Assembly (NCBI GenBank): GCA_900556975.1
Contig: USQZ01000014.1
Span: forward strand, 1-33,950
Direction: 5' to 3'
DNA from: an uncultured Clostridium sp.
Lineage (GTDB): Bacteria > Bacillota > Clostridia > TANB77 > CAG-508
DNA: 33,950 nucleotides
Part shown: piece after piece, positions 1 to 7,297 of the stretch
How the letters are laid out: each line of letters opens with the position of its first letter
How positions within the stretch are numbered: position 1 is the stretch's first letter
Notes under the pieces: generated by a model
The model's input: the letters and a program-made list of their open reading frames with translations, nothing else
Databases searched by the model: none
Told to the model about the DNA's origin: nothing
Position numbers and translations under genes: made by a program

Positions 1-472
1 CTTTGAAAACTCTACCTGGAGTTGATGTAGATCCCATTGAACCTGGTCTTCTGTGATACATAGAACCATGTCCCATAGGTCCTCTTGATTGTCCATGTCT
101 CTTAATAACACCTTGGAATCCTTTTCCTTTAGTTGTTCCTTGAATATCTACTGTTTCTCCTGCAGTAAATACATCAGCTTTTATTTCATCTCCAACTTTT
201 ACATTAGATACATCAGCTAATCTGAATTCTCTTAAATGTTTAACTGGAGTAACTTTAACTTTTGTAAAGTGTCCTTTTTCTGGTTTGTTTAATTTCTTTT
301 CTTTAACTGTACCAAATCCTAATTGAACAGCGTCATATCCGTCAGTTTCAACTGTTTTAACTTGAACAACGCTACATGGTCCAGCTTCAATAACTGTTAC
401 AGGTATTACATTACCTTTTTCATCAAATATTTGTGTCATTCCGACTTTTCTACCGATGATTGCTTTTTTCAT
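1..472 (-). CDS. rplC: 50S ribosomal protein L3 (partial, 3' end outside window)
   Basis: Ribosomal protein L3 binds 23S rRNA early in large-subunit assembly and shapes the peptidyl-transferase region. The visible N-terminal 157 codons begin MKKAIIGRKVGMTQIFDEKG, the classic bacterial L3 start. Further in they carry KGFQGVIKRHG and GPMGHGSMYHRRPGSMG, the conserved central loop that reaches into the ribosome core. The start is fixed by GGAGG about 8 nt upstream of ATG. The gene runs off the left edge, so the C-terminal third is not seen. It lies downstream of rpsJ on the same strand, the usual S10-operon order, but the gap between them is about 250 nt instead of a few tens and holds a palindromic repeat. 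Identification is firm. Confidence 0.97.
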   Translation of the reverse strand, partial: MKKAIIGRKVGMTQIFDEKGNVIPVTVIEAGPCSVVQVKTVETDGYDAVQLGFGTVKEKKLNKPEKGHFTKVKVTPVKHLREFRLADVSNVKVGDEIKADVFTAGETVDIQGTTKGKGFQGVIKRHGQSRGPMGHGSMYHRRPGSMGSTSTPGRVFK

Positions 473-514
473 CTTTCTTTCCTCCTAACTATTGGCTACT
501 CTAGGCTACAAATG

Positions 515-637
515 AAAATCTGCGTTTTACTTTGTCAAACTATGTTCATAAATCCTCGACGTACACCAGTACGACTGCGATTTATCGCTTGTTTTTCGTG
601 TAATGCTTGCTTTTGATTTGTAGCACTTATGTGCTAC
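515..637. repeat. Palindromic repeat P1 with CCTCGACGTAC core, plus adjacent hairpin
   Basis: This long imperfect palindrome lies between rpsJ and rplC. The outer arms are GCTACAAAT (515-523) and ATTTGTAGC (616-624). The apex is CCTCGACGTAC-ACCA-GTACG near 553-573. It aligns over about 100 nt with the repeat at 15871-15988, sharing TTACTT, AAACT, AAATCCTC, ACGTAC, CGCTTGTTT and TGTAAT blocks. A second perfect hairpin, GTAGCAC-TTAT-GTGCTAC followed by five T (620-641), overlaps the right arm and looks like a terminator on the plus strand, opposite to the genes. A further GCAAC/GTTGC hairpin sits near 696-713. I see no coding potential. Confidence 0.75.
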
Positions 638-725
638 TTTTTCATTAATAACTTATGCAGCTTGGTTTGATGTTCACAACTCTTTTTGTTTTTTAGCAAC
701 TGTTGTGTGTTGCTTTCATTAATAA

Positions 726-1055
726 TTATAATTTGATTTCGATATCAACACCTGCTGGTAACTCTAATTTCATTAAGCTATCAACTGTTTTTTGTGTTGG
801 GTAAAGAATATCAATAACTCTTTTATGTGTTCTCATTTCAAATTGTTCTCTTGAATCTTTGTGTTTGTGTGGAGAACGTAAAATAGTTACTATTTCTTTT
901 TCTGTTGGAAGTGGAATAGGACCTGAAACTTTAGCTCCTGTTCTTTTAGCTGTATCTACTATTCTTTCAGCAGACTGGTCTAAAACTACGAAGTCATAAG
1001 CTTTTAATCTTATTCTGATTTTTTCGCTTCCTACGTTTTGGTTTGATGTTGCCAT
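726..1055 (-). CDS. rpsJ: 30S ribosomal protein S10
   Basis: S10 is a small-subunit head protein that also acts as NusE in transcription antitermination. The 109-aa product contains IRIRLKAYDFVVLDQSAERI near the N-terminus, then the loop GPIPLPTEKE and SPHKHKDSREQFEMRTHKR, all diagnostic of S10. It is a few residues longer than the usual 102-105 because of an N-terminal extension, MATSNQNVG. The start is set by AAGGAGG 7-8 nt upstream of ATG. It is the first gene of the S10 operon: a consensus promoter lies about 230 nt upstream and rplC follows. Confidence 0.97.
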   Translation of the reverse strand: MATSNQNVGSEKIRIRLKAYDFVVLDQSAERIVDTAKRTGAKVSGPIPLPTEKEIVTILRSPHKHKDSREQFEMRTHKRVIDILYPTQKTVDSLMKLELPAGVDIEIKL

Positions 1056-1279
1056 TGTTTTTCCTCCTTATTTAATGTAACGGCAAGTTTAAAACGCACC
1101 CTGGTGTTTCTTTATACCCCATATATAAATCCAAGTTACATCATTTCTTTTGTATCCTGGATAAGTGTGCATTTATCAAACTTATCGCCCGGTCTAAGCC
1201 AAGACATACTCTGCAAGAGTTCCCTCCACAGACATATAATCTGTGTAGCCACATCCTGCTTCATCGCTTTATCTTACGC
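1056..1279 (-). promoter_or_regulatory. Long 5' leader of the S10 operon
   Basis: About 220 nt lie between the inferred transcription start (near 1279) and rpsJ. On the minus strand it shows several short helices, including ACACAGA/TCTGTGG, ACTCT-TGC-AGAGT and GATAAGT/ACTTATC closed by CCGGG/CCAGG. A leader this long upstream of rpsJ fits autogenous control of the S10 operon, which is done by L4 in some bacteria. The structure here is my own hand folding, and the regulator is inferred rather than shown. No T-box or obvious upstream ORF is present. Confidence 0.5.
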
Positions 1280-1285
1280 CCTATT

Positions 1286-1314
1286 ATTATACTACGGTAT
1301 TTTAGGCTTGTCAA
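1286..1314 (-). promoter_or_regulatory. Consensus sigma-A promoter for rpsJ-rplC
   Basis: On the minus strand TTGACA (1314-1309) is followed by a 17-nt spacer and TATAAT (1291-1286). Both hexamers match consensus exactly, as expected for a ribosomal-protein operon. Confidence 0.9.
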
Positions 1315-1344
1315 CACGAAAAATACATTTTTCTCCGACTTTTC

Positions 1345-1381
1345 CAAAAAATATAGAGCTAAATTTTTTTTAGCTCTATAT
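1345..1381 (-). terminator. Intrinsic terminator after the alarmone synthetase gene
   Basis: The palindrome ATAGAGCTAAA/TTTAGCTCTAT is followed on the minus strand by a run of T (complement of the A-run 1345-1351). It ends the 1397-2059 gene just before the rpsJ promoter. Confidence 0.85.
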
Positions 1382-1396
1382 CTATAAATCGTTCTA

Positions 1397-2059
1397 TTAT
1401 ACATTACATTTTATTTGCATCATTTTATCATCTAATTTTGAAATTGTTTTAGCTGCATTTACTAGTTCTTTAGATGATTTTTTGCTTATTTGCTTTTTAT
1501 ATTTTAGCTTATGTTCTAAGCTTGCCCAAAAGTCCATTGCAACTGTTCTTATTTGAATTTCAACTTTTACATATATTGTTTTATCCTTAAATGTTACTGG
1601 AACATTTATAATCATATGATAACTTGAATATCCACTTGGTTTTGGATTAGTAATATAATCTTTTCTTTCTAATATTTCTATTTCTTGAAAATTCTCAATT
1701 ATTTTTACTAACTTGAACACATCATCTTTGAATGAGCATACAATTCTCATTCCTGCTATATCATTTACTTGTTCTATTAAATTCTTATAATTAAGTTCTA
1801 GTTCTTTTCTCTGCATTTTTTCTATAATACTATCTGGTGATTTCACCCTTTCTGTTATGTGATCAATTGGATTGTATTCACAAAAATTATTGAATTCTTC
1901 ATTAAGAATATCAAATTTTGTTCTAAGTACTTTTAGTGCAGATTTATATATTAGCATAATCTTTTCAAATTCATTTGCTTTTTTATCTACTTTTTGTTCT
2001 ATCCTCATTAAACTTGCAGCCTCTATCAGGTCTGCTTCTCTTTCACTTTCTTTTTTCAT
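1397..2059 (-). CDS. Small alarmone synthetase (RelQ/YjbM-like GTP pyrophosphokinase)
   Basis: It is predicted to transfer pyrophosphate from ATP to GTP or GDP to make (p)ppGpp in the cytoplasm. At 220 aa it is the size of stand-alone small alarmone synthetases and too short to be RelA/Rel, having no HD hydrolase, TGS or ACT domains. Synthetase motifs in order are HITERVKSPDSIIEKM (about 67-82), VNDIAGMRIVCSF (about 97-109), KPSGYSSYHMII (about 139-150) and VEIQIRTVAMDFWASLEHKL, the last holding the ExQIRT and WA..EHK signatures. AAAGGA precedes the ATG. It is followed by a strong terminator, so it is probably monocistronic. I cannot tell RelQ from RelP type by eye. Confidence 0.9.
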   Translation of the reverse strand: MKKESEREADLIEAASLMRIEQKVDKKANEFEKIMLIYKSALKVLRTKFDILNEEFNNFCEYNPIDHITERVKSPDSIIEKMQRKELELNYKNLIEQVNDIAGMRIVCSFKDDVFKLVKIIENFQEIEILERKDYITNPKPSGYSSYHMIINVPVTFKDKTIYVKVEIQIRTVAMDFWASLEHKLKYKKQISKKSSKELVNAAKTISKLDDKMMQIKCNV

Positions 2060-2196
2060 ATAATCATTCCTTTCTATTATCTATTCTATCCCCCCTCCTT
2101 GTTAGATTGATAATATATTATTTTATTTTCATTAAATTAATATTAAATTTTTACAAATTTGAATAATTTTTCTTTTATACATTTTTTCAAAAGTAA

Positions 2197-2227
2197 AGCT
2201 ATTAGTCGATATGTTTAACTAATAGCT
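2197..2227 (-). terminator. Hairpin after the DUF308 gene, probable terminator
   Basis: AGCTATTAGT (2197-2206) and ACTAATAGCT (2218-2227) form a perfect 10-bp stem with an 11-nt loop. The minus strand continues TTTACTTTTG, a weak T-tract. Confidence 0.6.
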
Positions 2228-2239
2228 CTTTAAAAATTT

Positions 2240-2791
2240 TTAATCTAATTTTTCTAATTTATTTACATTTACTATGAATGCTATTCCCTCAATTATATCC
2301 ATAATTGAATATACTAATATTATTAGTCCTAGTGTTGCAATTATTATTCCAGGTGTGAATATAATATAAATTCCACATATCATCATTAATATAGCAATTA
2401 TTAACATTGGTACCCATGAGCTAGATTCAAATGCTTTTAATTTCAAAGATAAACCAAATCTCATTAAACTGCTATATATTATCCAAATACCAAGTACTAT
2501 TCCTAAAAAGTTTCCTAATGTTTCTGTGTGTGTAATAATTACTAAGCCAAATAATATACTTATAATTCCATACACTAATTGATAATTGAATAAATCATAA
2601 CTTCCTTTTTCGGTAAAATATCCTATAATTTTAATAATTCCTGTTATTATTAATATTGCTCCTAATACACATGCTATTACTTTCATTGTTGCTTCTGCAT
2701 ATAGAAACATAACTAATCCTAGAACACCTAATATTATTGAAGTTATTATTGAAGTGTATCCAGTCTTTTTTAAAACTTTTCCTATTTCCAT
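2240..2791 (-). CDS. DUF308 / HdeD-like membrane protein
   Basis: This 183-aa protein is almost wholly hydrophobic and has about six predicted membrane helices arranged as three hairpins. Short polar turns separate them, including YFTEKGSYDLFNYQLVYG and a mid-protein glycine-rich LGNFLGIVLGIWIIYSSLMR. The layout, with repeated LG.I.I..GI turns, matches the DUF308 family that includes HdeD, an acid-resistance membrane protein in E. coli. Function in Clostridia is unknown, and I infer only integral membrane location. The start is ATG with AAAGGGG upstream. It stands alone between a terminator and a divergent gene. Confidence 0.75.
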   Translation of the reverse strand: MEIGKVLKKTGYTSIITSIILGVLGLVMFLYAEATMKVIACVLGAILIITGIIKIIGYFTEKGSYDLFNYQLVYGIISILFGLVIITHTETLGNFLGIVLGIWIIYSSLMRFGLSLKLKAFESSSWVPMLIIAILMMICGIYIIFTPGIIIATLGLIILVYSIMDIIEGIAFIVNVNKLEKLD

Positions 2792-2912
2792 AGTTACCCC
2801 TTTCTTTCCGAATACTTTTTATGTATTCTTAACTAATCTTTGGTTATTATATTTCTTATTTATGAAATTTATGTGAAATCATGTATATTATTTTTTATAT
2901 TTCTAAAAATAA

Positions 2913-2941
2913 TTGTATATTATGTCCTTTTTTGGTATAAT
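2913..2941 (+). promoter_or_regulatory. Promoter for the TSCPD-domain gene
   Basis: TTGTAT (2913-2918), a 17-nt spacer and TATAAT (2936-2941) lie about 30 nt upstream of the TTG start at 2973. Confidence 0.75.
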
Positions 2942-2972
2942 CTTTTTAGTAAAATTGAAAGGAGTGATCTTT

Positions 2973-3224
2973 TTGGAATATAGATATAGACCTTCTGGTG
3001 TATGTTCTAGCGAATTTGTTATAGTTATGGACGGAGAAATCATAAAATCAGTAAAAATAGTTGGTGGATGTCCTGGAAATACTTTAGCTGTTTCTGCTTT
3101 AGTAGAAGGAAAAAATATTAATGATGTAATTGCTAAGTTGGATGGAATTCAATGTGGAATGCGTGGAACTTCATGCCCAGATCAACTTGCAAAAGCATTA
3201 AAAGAAATTAAAAGTAAAATGTAA
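2973..3224 (+). CDS. TSCPD-domain protein (TIGR03905 type)
   Basis: The product is about 83 aa and single-domain. It contains YRPSGVCSSEFVIVMDG, VGGCPGNT and the signature GTSCPDQLAKAL near the C-terminus, with several conserved cysteines (CSS, GGCPG, QCGMRGTSC). TSCPD domains also occur at the C-terminus of class II ribonucleotide reductases and as stand-alone proteins of unknown role. I chose the TTG at 2973 because AAAGGAG precedes it by 7-8 nt and the resulting length fits the family. An upstream ATG at 2913 would overlap the promoter -35 and add a non-homologous hydrophobic stretch. Cysteine spacing suggests metal binding, which is inference. Confidence 0.85.
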   Translation: MEYRYRPSGVCSSEFVIVMDGEIIKSVKIVGGCPGNTLAVSALVEGKNINDVIAKLDGIQCGMRGTSCPDQLAKALKEIKSKM

Positions 3225-3297
3225 TGTGTAAATTTATTATATTTTTAATTCTATGATTTTGTTTGCATATGAAATTTACAATTTTATGAGCATTGCT

Positions 3298-3345
3298 ATT
3301 TTTATATACAAGGAAGCTTTTATAATTTTTCTTGTATATAAAAAT
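3298..3345. terminator. Bidirectional hairpin between converging genes
   Basis: ATTTTTATATACAAG (3298-3312) pairs perfectly with CTTGTATATAAAAAT (3331-3345) around an 18-nt loop. It lies between the TSCPD gene and the end of feoB, so it probably terminates one or both. The stem is AT-rich. Confidence 0.6.
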
Positions 3346-3370
3346 TGACTAAAAAATAATGTTCACTTTT

Positions 3371-5140
3371 TTATACTATTTTATAAATTAAAAAAGAAAT
3401 TATATAGGCAATGAAAAATTGATTAAACACAATTTTTATTGCTTTTTTTATTCCAAATTCTTTTTTTATTATTCCTATTGTAGCTATGCAAGGAGTATAC
3501 AATAATATGAAAGCTAAAAAGCTTATAGCTGAGCTTCTAGTAAACATATTCCCTATTATAATTGGTAACATATTTGAACTTGCATTTGTAAGGACGCTTA
3601 ATGTGCTTAGTATTGCTTCTTTCGCAGAAATTCCCACGATGATTGAAGTTACAATTTTCCAATCCGAAAATCCGAGTGGCTTAAATATAAATGAAATCTT
3701 TTGTCCAATCATAGCTAACATACTTTCACCTTCAGGTACGAAAACTAATTCTTGATTAAAGCTTTTTAAAAACCATATTATTAATGAAGCAATAAATATT
3801 ACCGAAAATGATTTTATTAAAAATTCTTTTGTTTTATTCCACATAAGGTACCATGTATTTTTTATTGAAGGCATTCTATAATTTGGTAGCTCCATTATAA
3901 AAGTACCTTCATCATTTTTTCTTTTCTTGCCTAATAATGCCGTCAGCAATATTCCAATTATTATTCCAACAGCATATATTAAAGTCATTGCTATAGCTGG
4001 ATTATCTTTAAAAAATATCGATACAAATATCGCATATATCGGTATTTTGGCAGAGCAACTTATAAATGGAACTAATGTTAAACTTAATTCTCTTTCTTTT
4101 TTAGATTGTATTGTTCTAATTGAAAGTATGGCAGGTACTGAACATCCAAATCCTAATAAAATAGGTACTATGCTCTTTCCAGAAAGTCCTATTTTACTAA
4201 GCGGCTTATCCATTATAAATGCAATTCTAGTCATGTATCCGCTATCTTCTAATATTGATAAAAAGAAATATAAAGTTACGATTATTGGTAAGAAGCTAAT
4301 AACACTTCCTATTCCATTTAATATTCCATCGATAATCAAGCTTTCAATTATCAAATTATATTCATGTGTTTCAAAATAGTAGATGATTATATTTGAAACA
4401 ACTTCAATTCCCTGATTTAATAATTCTGTAAAATAGTTTCCAATAATATTAAACGTTAAATTGAAAATAATGTACATTATAAAAAAGAATATTGGTAATC
4501 CTAAAAATTTATTTGTTAAAATTTTATCTATTTTATATGAGTTGTTTTTAGACATATTTCTTGGCATTTTTACTACATTATTACATATACTTTCTATTTC
4601 TCTATATTTCTCATTAATCTTATTTTGTTGTCTTAAATTCGGATTGTTGATATTATAAAATCTTTTATTCTGAATTGCTTCATATATTAATTTCTCGGTT
4701 TCTTCTTTAGTAACTGTACCTAACTTAACAATTGGTAATTGTAATCTTTTTGATAATTCTTGTACCTCTATTTTTCCTTTATTTTTTTCAACTTCATCTA
4801 GCATGTTAAGTGCTATAATCATTGGTATTCCAATTTCTTTTAATTGCATTGTTAAGTATAAATTTCTTTGTAAGTTTGTTGCATCAACTACATTAATTAT
4901 TACGTCTGGTTTAACTTTATATAAAAAATCTCTTGTTACTTTTTCTTCAGATGTATATGTATTTAATGAATATAATCCCGGTAAATCAACTATTTTGCAG
5001 TTCTTATAATTTGGCACTATGCCAACTACATGTTCTACAGTTACTCCTGGAAAATTCCCAACATGTTGTTTTAAATTGGTTATTTTATTGAATATGGTTG
5101 TCTTACCGCAATTTTGATTTCCAACTAAAGCTAATATCAT
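3371..5140 (-). CDS. feoB: Ferrous iron transporter FeoB
   Basis: FeoB is the GTPase-coupled inner-membrane Fe(II) permease. The N-terminal G domain has G1 GNQNCGKTT (7-15), the G2 region GNFPGVTVEH, G3 DLPG (52-55) and G4 NMLD (112-115). The membrane part contains the two Gate signatures: LGFGCSVPAILSIRT in the middle and YTPCIATIGIIKKEFG near the C-terminus, each with the conserved cysteine. At 589 aa it is shorter than the 773-aa E. coli protein, with a reduced linker after the G domain and little C-terminal tail. Its start overlaps the feoA stop by 4 nt (ATGA), so the two are translationally coupled. G1 has Q where P is more common (GxPNxGKT). Confidence 0.95.
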   Translation of the reverse strand: MILALVGNQNCGKTTIFNKITNLKQHVGNFPGVTVEHVVGIVPNYKNCKIVDLPGLYSLNTYTSEEKVTRDFLYKVKPDVIINVVDATNLQRNLYLTMQLKEIGIPMIIALNMLDEVEKNKGKIEVQELSKRLQLPIVKLGTVTKEETEKLIYEAIQNKRFYNINNPNLRQQNKINEKYREIESICNNVVKMPRNMSKNNSYKIDKILTNKFLGLPIFFFIMYIIFNLTFNIIGNYFTELLNQGIEVVSNIIIYYFETHEYNLIIESLIIDGILNGIGSVISFLPIIVTLYFFLSILEDSGYMTRIAFIMDKPLSKIGLSGKSIVPILLGFGCSVPAILSIRTIQSKKERELSLTLVPFISCSAKIPIYAIFVSIFFKDNPAIAMTLIYAVGIIIGILLTALLGKKRKNDEGTFIMELPNYRMPSIKNTWYLMWNKTKEFLIKSFSVIFIASLIIWFLKSFNQELVFVPEGESMLAMIGQKISFIFKPLGFSDWKIVTSIIVGISAKEAILSTLSVLTNASSNMLPIIIGNMFTRSSAISFLAFILLYTPCIATIGIIKKEFGIKKAIKIVFNQFFIAYIISFLIYKIV

Positions 5141-5367
5141 AAAATCACCTCGACTTCTATTTTGCTTGCAATTTCTTTTCTGATGCTTAAACTGTATCCT
5201 CTTACTTCTATTTGAAGTGGATCACCAAGTGGTGCTTTTTTAGTTAGCTTTATTTTTGTGTTTGGAACAATTCCCATATCTAATAGTCGATACTTTAACT
5301 CGCCAATCACGTTTACTGATTTTACTTTACATATTTGATTTTCTTTTAAATTATTTAAGGTTGTCAT
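5137..5367 (-). CDS. feoA: Ferrous iron transport protein FeoA
   Basis: This 76-aa SH3-like protein assists FeoB at the cytoplasmic face. The segment LKYRLLDMGIVPNTKIKLTK, followed by APLGDPLQIEVRGYSLSIRKE, is the standard FeoA core (RLLDMGI.PG...V....PLGDP..I.v.G..lslRk.e). It is the usual family length and immediately precedes feoB with a 4-nt overlap. The only plausible ATG (5367) has no clear Shine-Dalgarno. Instead a TATAAT sits about 6 nt upstream of the start on the minus strand, which raises the possibility of a very short leader. I found no recognisable Fur box. Confidence 0.93.
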   Translation of the reverse strand: MTTLNNLKENQICKVKSVNVIGELKYRLLDMGIVPNTKIKLTKKAPLGDPLQIEVRGYSLSIRKEIASKIEVEVIL

Positions 5368-5407
5368 GGTTAATTATATGTTGACGTTTTTCGTATATGA
5401 CTTTTTT

Positions 5408-5589
5408 AGCAATCTATATAAATGCAAAAGTAATATAAATATTTTTCATTTTAATAGCTTATATAAATACTAAAAGCAATATAAATATTTTTCATTTTAA
5501 CAATTTATGCAAATGCTAAAAGCAATATAATTTTTTCATTTTAACAGCCTATATAAATACTAAAAAAAAATATAAATATTTTTGAAATC
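5408..5589. repeat. Four degenerate AT-rich tandem repeats, period about 46 bp
   Basis: Copies begin near 5408, 5456, 5502 and 5546. The consensus is roughly AGC-TATATAAATACTAAAAG followed by CAATATAAATATTTTTCATT and TTAAC. Copies 2 and 3 differ by a few substitutions and a 2-nt deletion. The last copy changes from TTTTTCATTTT to TTTTTGAAATC and becomes the left arm of the inverted repeat at 5562-5720. They sit upstream of feoA in otherwise gene-free DNA. No spacers, so not a CRISPR array. Confidence 0.8.
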
Positions 5590-5720
5590 ATTGCGCATCG
5601 ATCAAAGGAACGAAGCAAGGCTTCGTGACTGCGATTGAAGCAATCTTTACTAAAGAAAGAGCGGATGCTCAAAAAAGATTGCGACAGCAAGATGTTTCAA
5701 AAATATTTATATTGCTTTTT
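5562..5720. repeat. Large inverted repeat enclosing a hairpin-rich core
   Basis: The left arm (5562-5591) reads AAATATAAATATTTTTGAAA in its centre, and the right arm (5691-5720) is its reverse complement with few mismatches. The roughly 100-nt interior is less AT-rich and holds nested hairpins: CGAAGC-AAG-GCTTCG, GAGC-GGAT-GCTC, and a GCAATCTT/AAGATTGC stem around the latter. The hairpin is followed by GACTGCGATT, also found after the apex of repeat P1 (565-580), so the core may be a distant relative of that family. It lies just downstream of the 5739-6671 gene and could end its transcript. Confidence 0.7.
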
Positions 5721-5738
5721 GGTGTTTTTATAACTGTA

Positions 5739-6671
5739 TTATCCTAATAATTTTACTTCAACAGTATTCATTCTGTATTTTCCGTTTTCGTCTATTCCGA
5801 ATTCTATAAATGATTTGTCTAATTTTGTAGCATTTTGACTTAAATCTTGTGTGAAATAGATTCTCATGTTATTTATTTGTAGTCCCTTTGTTATTATTAT
5901 TTTGAAGATTTCTACCATATGTTTTTCATCCTCTGCAACTAATATAAGTTGAGGTGCTCTTTCATATCCAGAATCGAATTGAACAAAGTTCTCATAGAAT
6001 TCTTTGTATAATCTCATTCTTTCTTCGAATTTTGTTTCCCAATCTTCTTCTCTTCTAACAGCTTCATATATGAAGTCTATTGAAACTCCTCTTTTTGTTA
6101 ATCTAACTCCTGCATTTGCTTTTATTATTTTTCCGCTTTGTTTAGCTGTTATAGCAGGTTTTACAACATAAGAATCAAATGCTTGTACTTTTCTCATGTA
6201 TGCAATTATAATTTGGTTTCCTGCTAATCTTTTCTTTATCATTGATACTGGTTTTGTGTTGTCTGTTGGTTGCCATTTACATTCAATGTTTCTAGAATTT
6301 AATAAATATTTACCCATTTTTTCTAGGCAATATACTCTATAAATACATTTTCCATCTTCACTTGAAAAATAGTATCTTGTTAATATTTTTGTTTTTATTA
6401 ATTGTTCTAGTTTGTTATTTAATTTATCTTGTGATTTTATATCAATATTTCTATGAACTAAAATTTGATATATTTGTCTTGATGTCATAAACTCAAATTC
6501 ATTTACTAATTCTAATATTTTAAAGTGAATTTCTGTGATATGTCCTAAATTAATTCTATGAATAATTTGGTTTATTGAAACATATCCATCCTTTCCATCA
6601 AATGTTTTGATTTCTCCTTCTTTCATTGCGAAAGGAGAGACAGTTGTTTTGATTTTTTCATCTTCTACCAT
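5739..6671 (-). CDS. Winged-helix protein, possibly replication-relaxation-like
   Basis: The 310-aa soluble protein has no signal or membrane segment. Residues about 45-95 (ITEIHFKILELVNEFEF, then MTSRQIYQIL) look like a winged helix-turn-helix: helix, turn, recognition helix, and a following basic KLEQLIKTKILTRYYF. The remainder is mixed alpha/beta with DFIYEAVRREEDWETKFEER and APQLILVAEDEKHM. This plan resembles replication-relaxation family proteins of Firmicutes mobile DNA, but I cannot confirm it. No relaxase or replication gene is nearby, so a chromosomal role is equally likely. GGAGG precedes the ATG by about 9 nt. It follows the S1-domain gene on the same strand. Confidence 0.55.
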   Translation of the reverse strand: MVEDEKIKTTVSPFAMKEGEIKTFDGKDGYVSINQIIHRINLGHITEIHFKILELVNEFEFMTSRQIYQILVHRNIDIKSQDKLNNKLEQLIKTKILTRYYFSSEDGKCIYRVYCLEKMGKYLLNSRNIECKWQPTDNTKPVSMIKKRLAGNQIIIAYMRKVQAFDSYVVKPAITAKQSGKIIKANAGVRLTKRGVSIDFIYEAVRREEDWETKFEERMRLYKEFYENFVQFDSGYERAPQLILVAEDEKHMVEIFKIIITKGLQINNMRIYFTQDLSQNATKLDKSFIEFGIDENGKYRMNTVEVKLLG

Positions 6672-6742
6672 TGTACTAATACCTCCAATTAAATTATTAT
6701 TTTAGACGTTTTCTTTTGTTCGAAAATCTTTAGTAAGATTCT

Positions 6743-7258
6743 CTATGAAACAATTAATAGTTTTATTTTCTTTTTGTCTTTAACTATTCTTTTAATGTAT
6801 ACATCAACTTTTTGTCCATATTCGTATCCATCTTTATATTCTGCAAGTCCAACTAAATTTGGCTTTAACTCAATAAAGATTCCGTTTTTTTGTTTTTCTA
6901 CTTCCTTAACTGTTCCTTGAACTTTTTCTCCTTCTTGGTAATCTGTAACATTTTCTTCCCAAGTTCCTAAAAGCTCTTTATGAGTTAATTCTACTCTGTT
7001 TAAGTCTTTGTCAACTGATTTTATCATAACTTTTATATTTTGTCCAACTGAAAATCTTTCTTCTGGAGATTTTATTCTTGATACTGAAATATCTTCTATA
7101 TGCAAAAGTCCAACTACTCCGTTACTCATTTCAACAAATGCTCCAAATGGCTTTATGTTCTTTACTGTACCTTCAAAGACTTCTCCAGTTTTGGCTTCAT
7201 TTTGAATCCAATTAATCTTTTCTTCATTTAATGGTTTTCTTTCGTATTTAAAATTCAT
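6743..7258 (-). CDS. Protein with two S1 RNA-binding domains
   Basis: It has 171 aa. The first S1 domain (about 24-94) shows GEVFEGTVKNIKPFGAFVEM, then GLLHIEDIS and FSVGQNIKVMIKSVD, the standard S1 beta-barrel pattern. A second, more divergent S1-like domain (about 107-170) has GEKVQGTVKEVEKQKNGIFI, then VGLAEYKDG and GQKVDVYIKRI. An RNA-binding role in translation or RNA turnover is likely. It is far smaller than ribosomal protein S1. The start has AGAGGT upstream. Its neighbours are two rRNA pseudouridine synthases, which supports an RNA-related role. Confidence 0.85.
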   Translation of the reverse strand: MNFKYERKPLNEEKINWIQNEAKTGEVFEGTVKNIKPFGAFVEMSNGVVGLLHIEDISVSRIKSPEERFSVGQNIKVMIKSVDKDLNRVELTHKELLGTWEENVTDYQEGEKVQGTVKEVEKQKNGIFIELKPNLVGLAEYKDGYEYGQKVDVYIKRIVKDKKKIKLLIVS

Positions 7259-7297
7259 ATTTATACCTCTTCTTTCGTAATTTTATCATTTAACTTT

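Noticed and set aside
323..616. Plus-strand open frame overlapping the start of rplC
   Set aside because: It is antisense to rplC and runs through repeat P1; cysteine- and phenylalanine-rich translation is typical of an antisense shadow.
1104..1373. Plus-strand open frame of 89 codons across the rpsJ leader
   Set aside because: It has no ribosome site, covers the promoter and terminator on the other strand, and its residues match no known protein pattern.
5368..5420. Fur operator upstream of feoA
   Set aside because: No match close to GATAATGATAATCATTATC was found in the short upstream region.
5408..5589. Tandem repeats as a CRISPR array
   Set aside because: Units are contiguous, AT-rich and degenerate, without unique spacers, and no cas genes are present.
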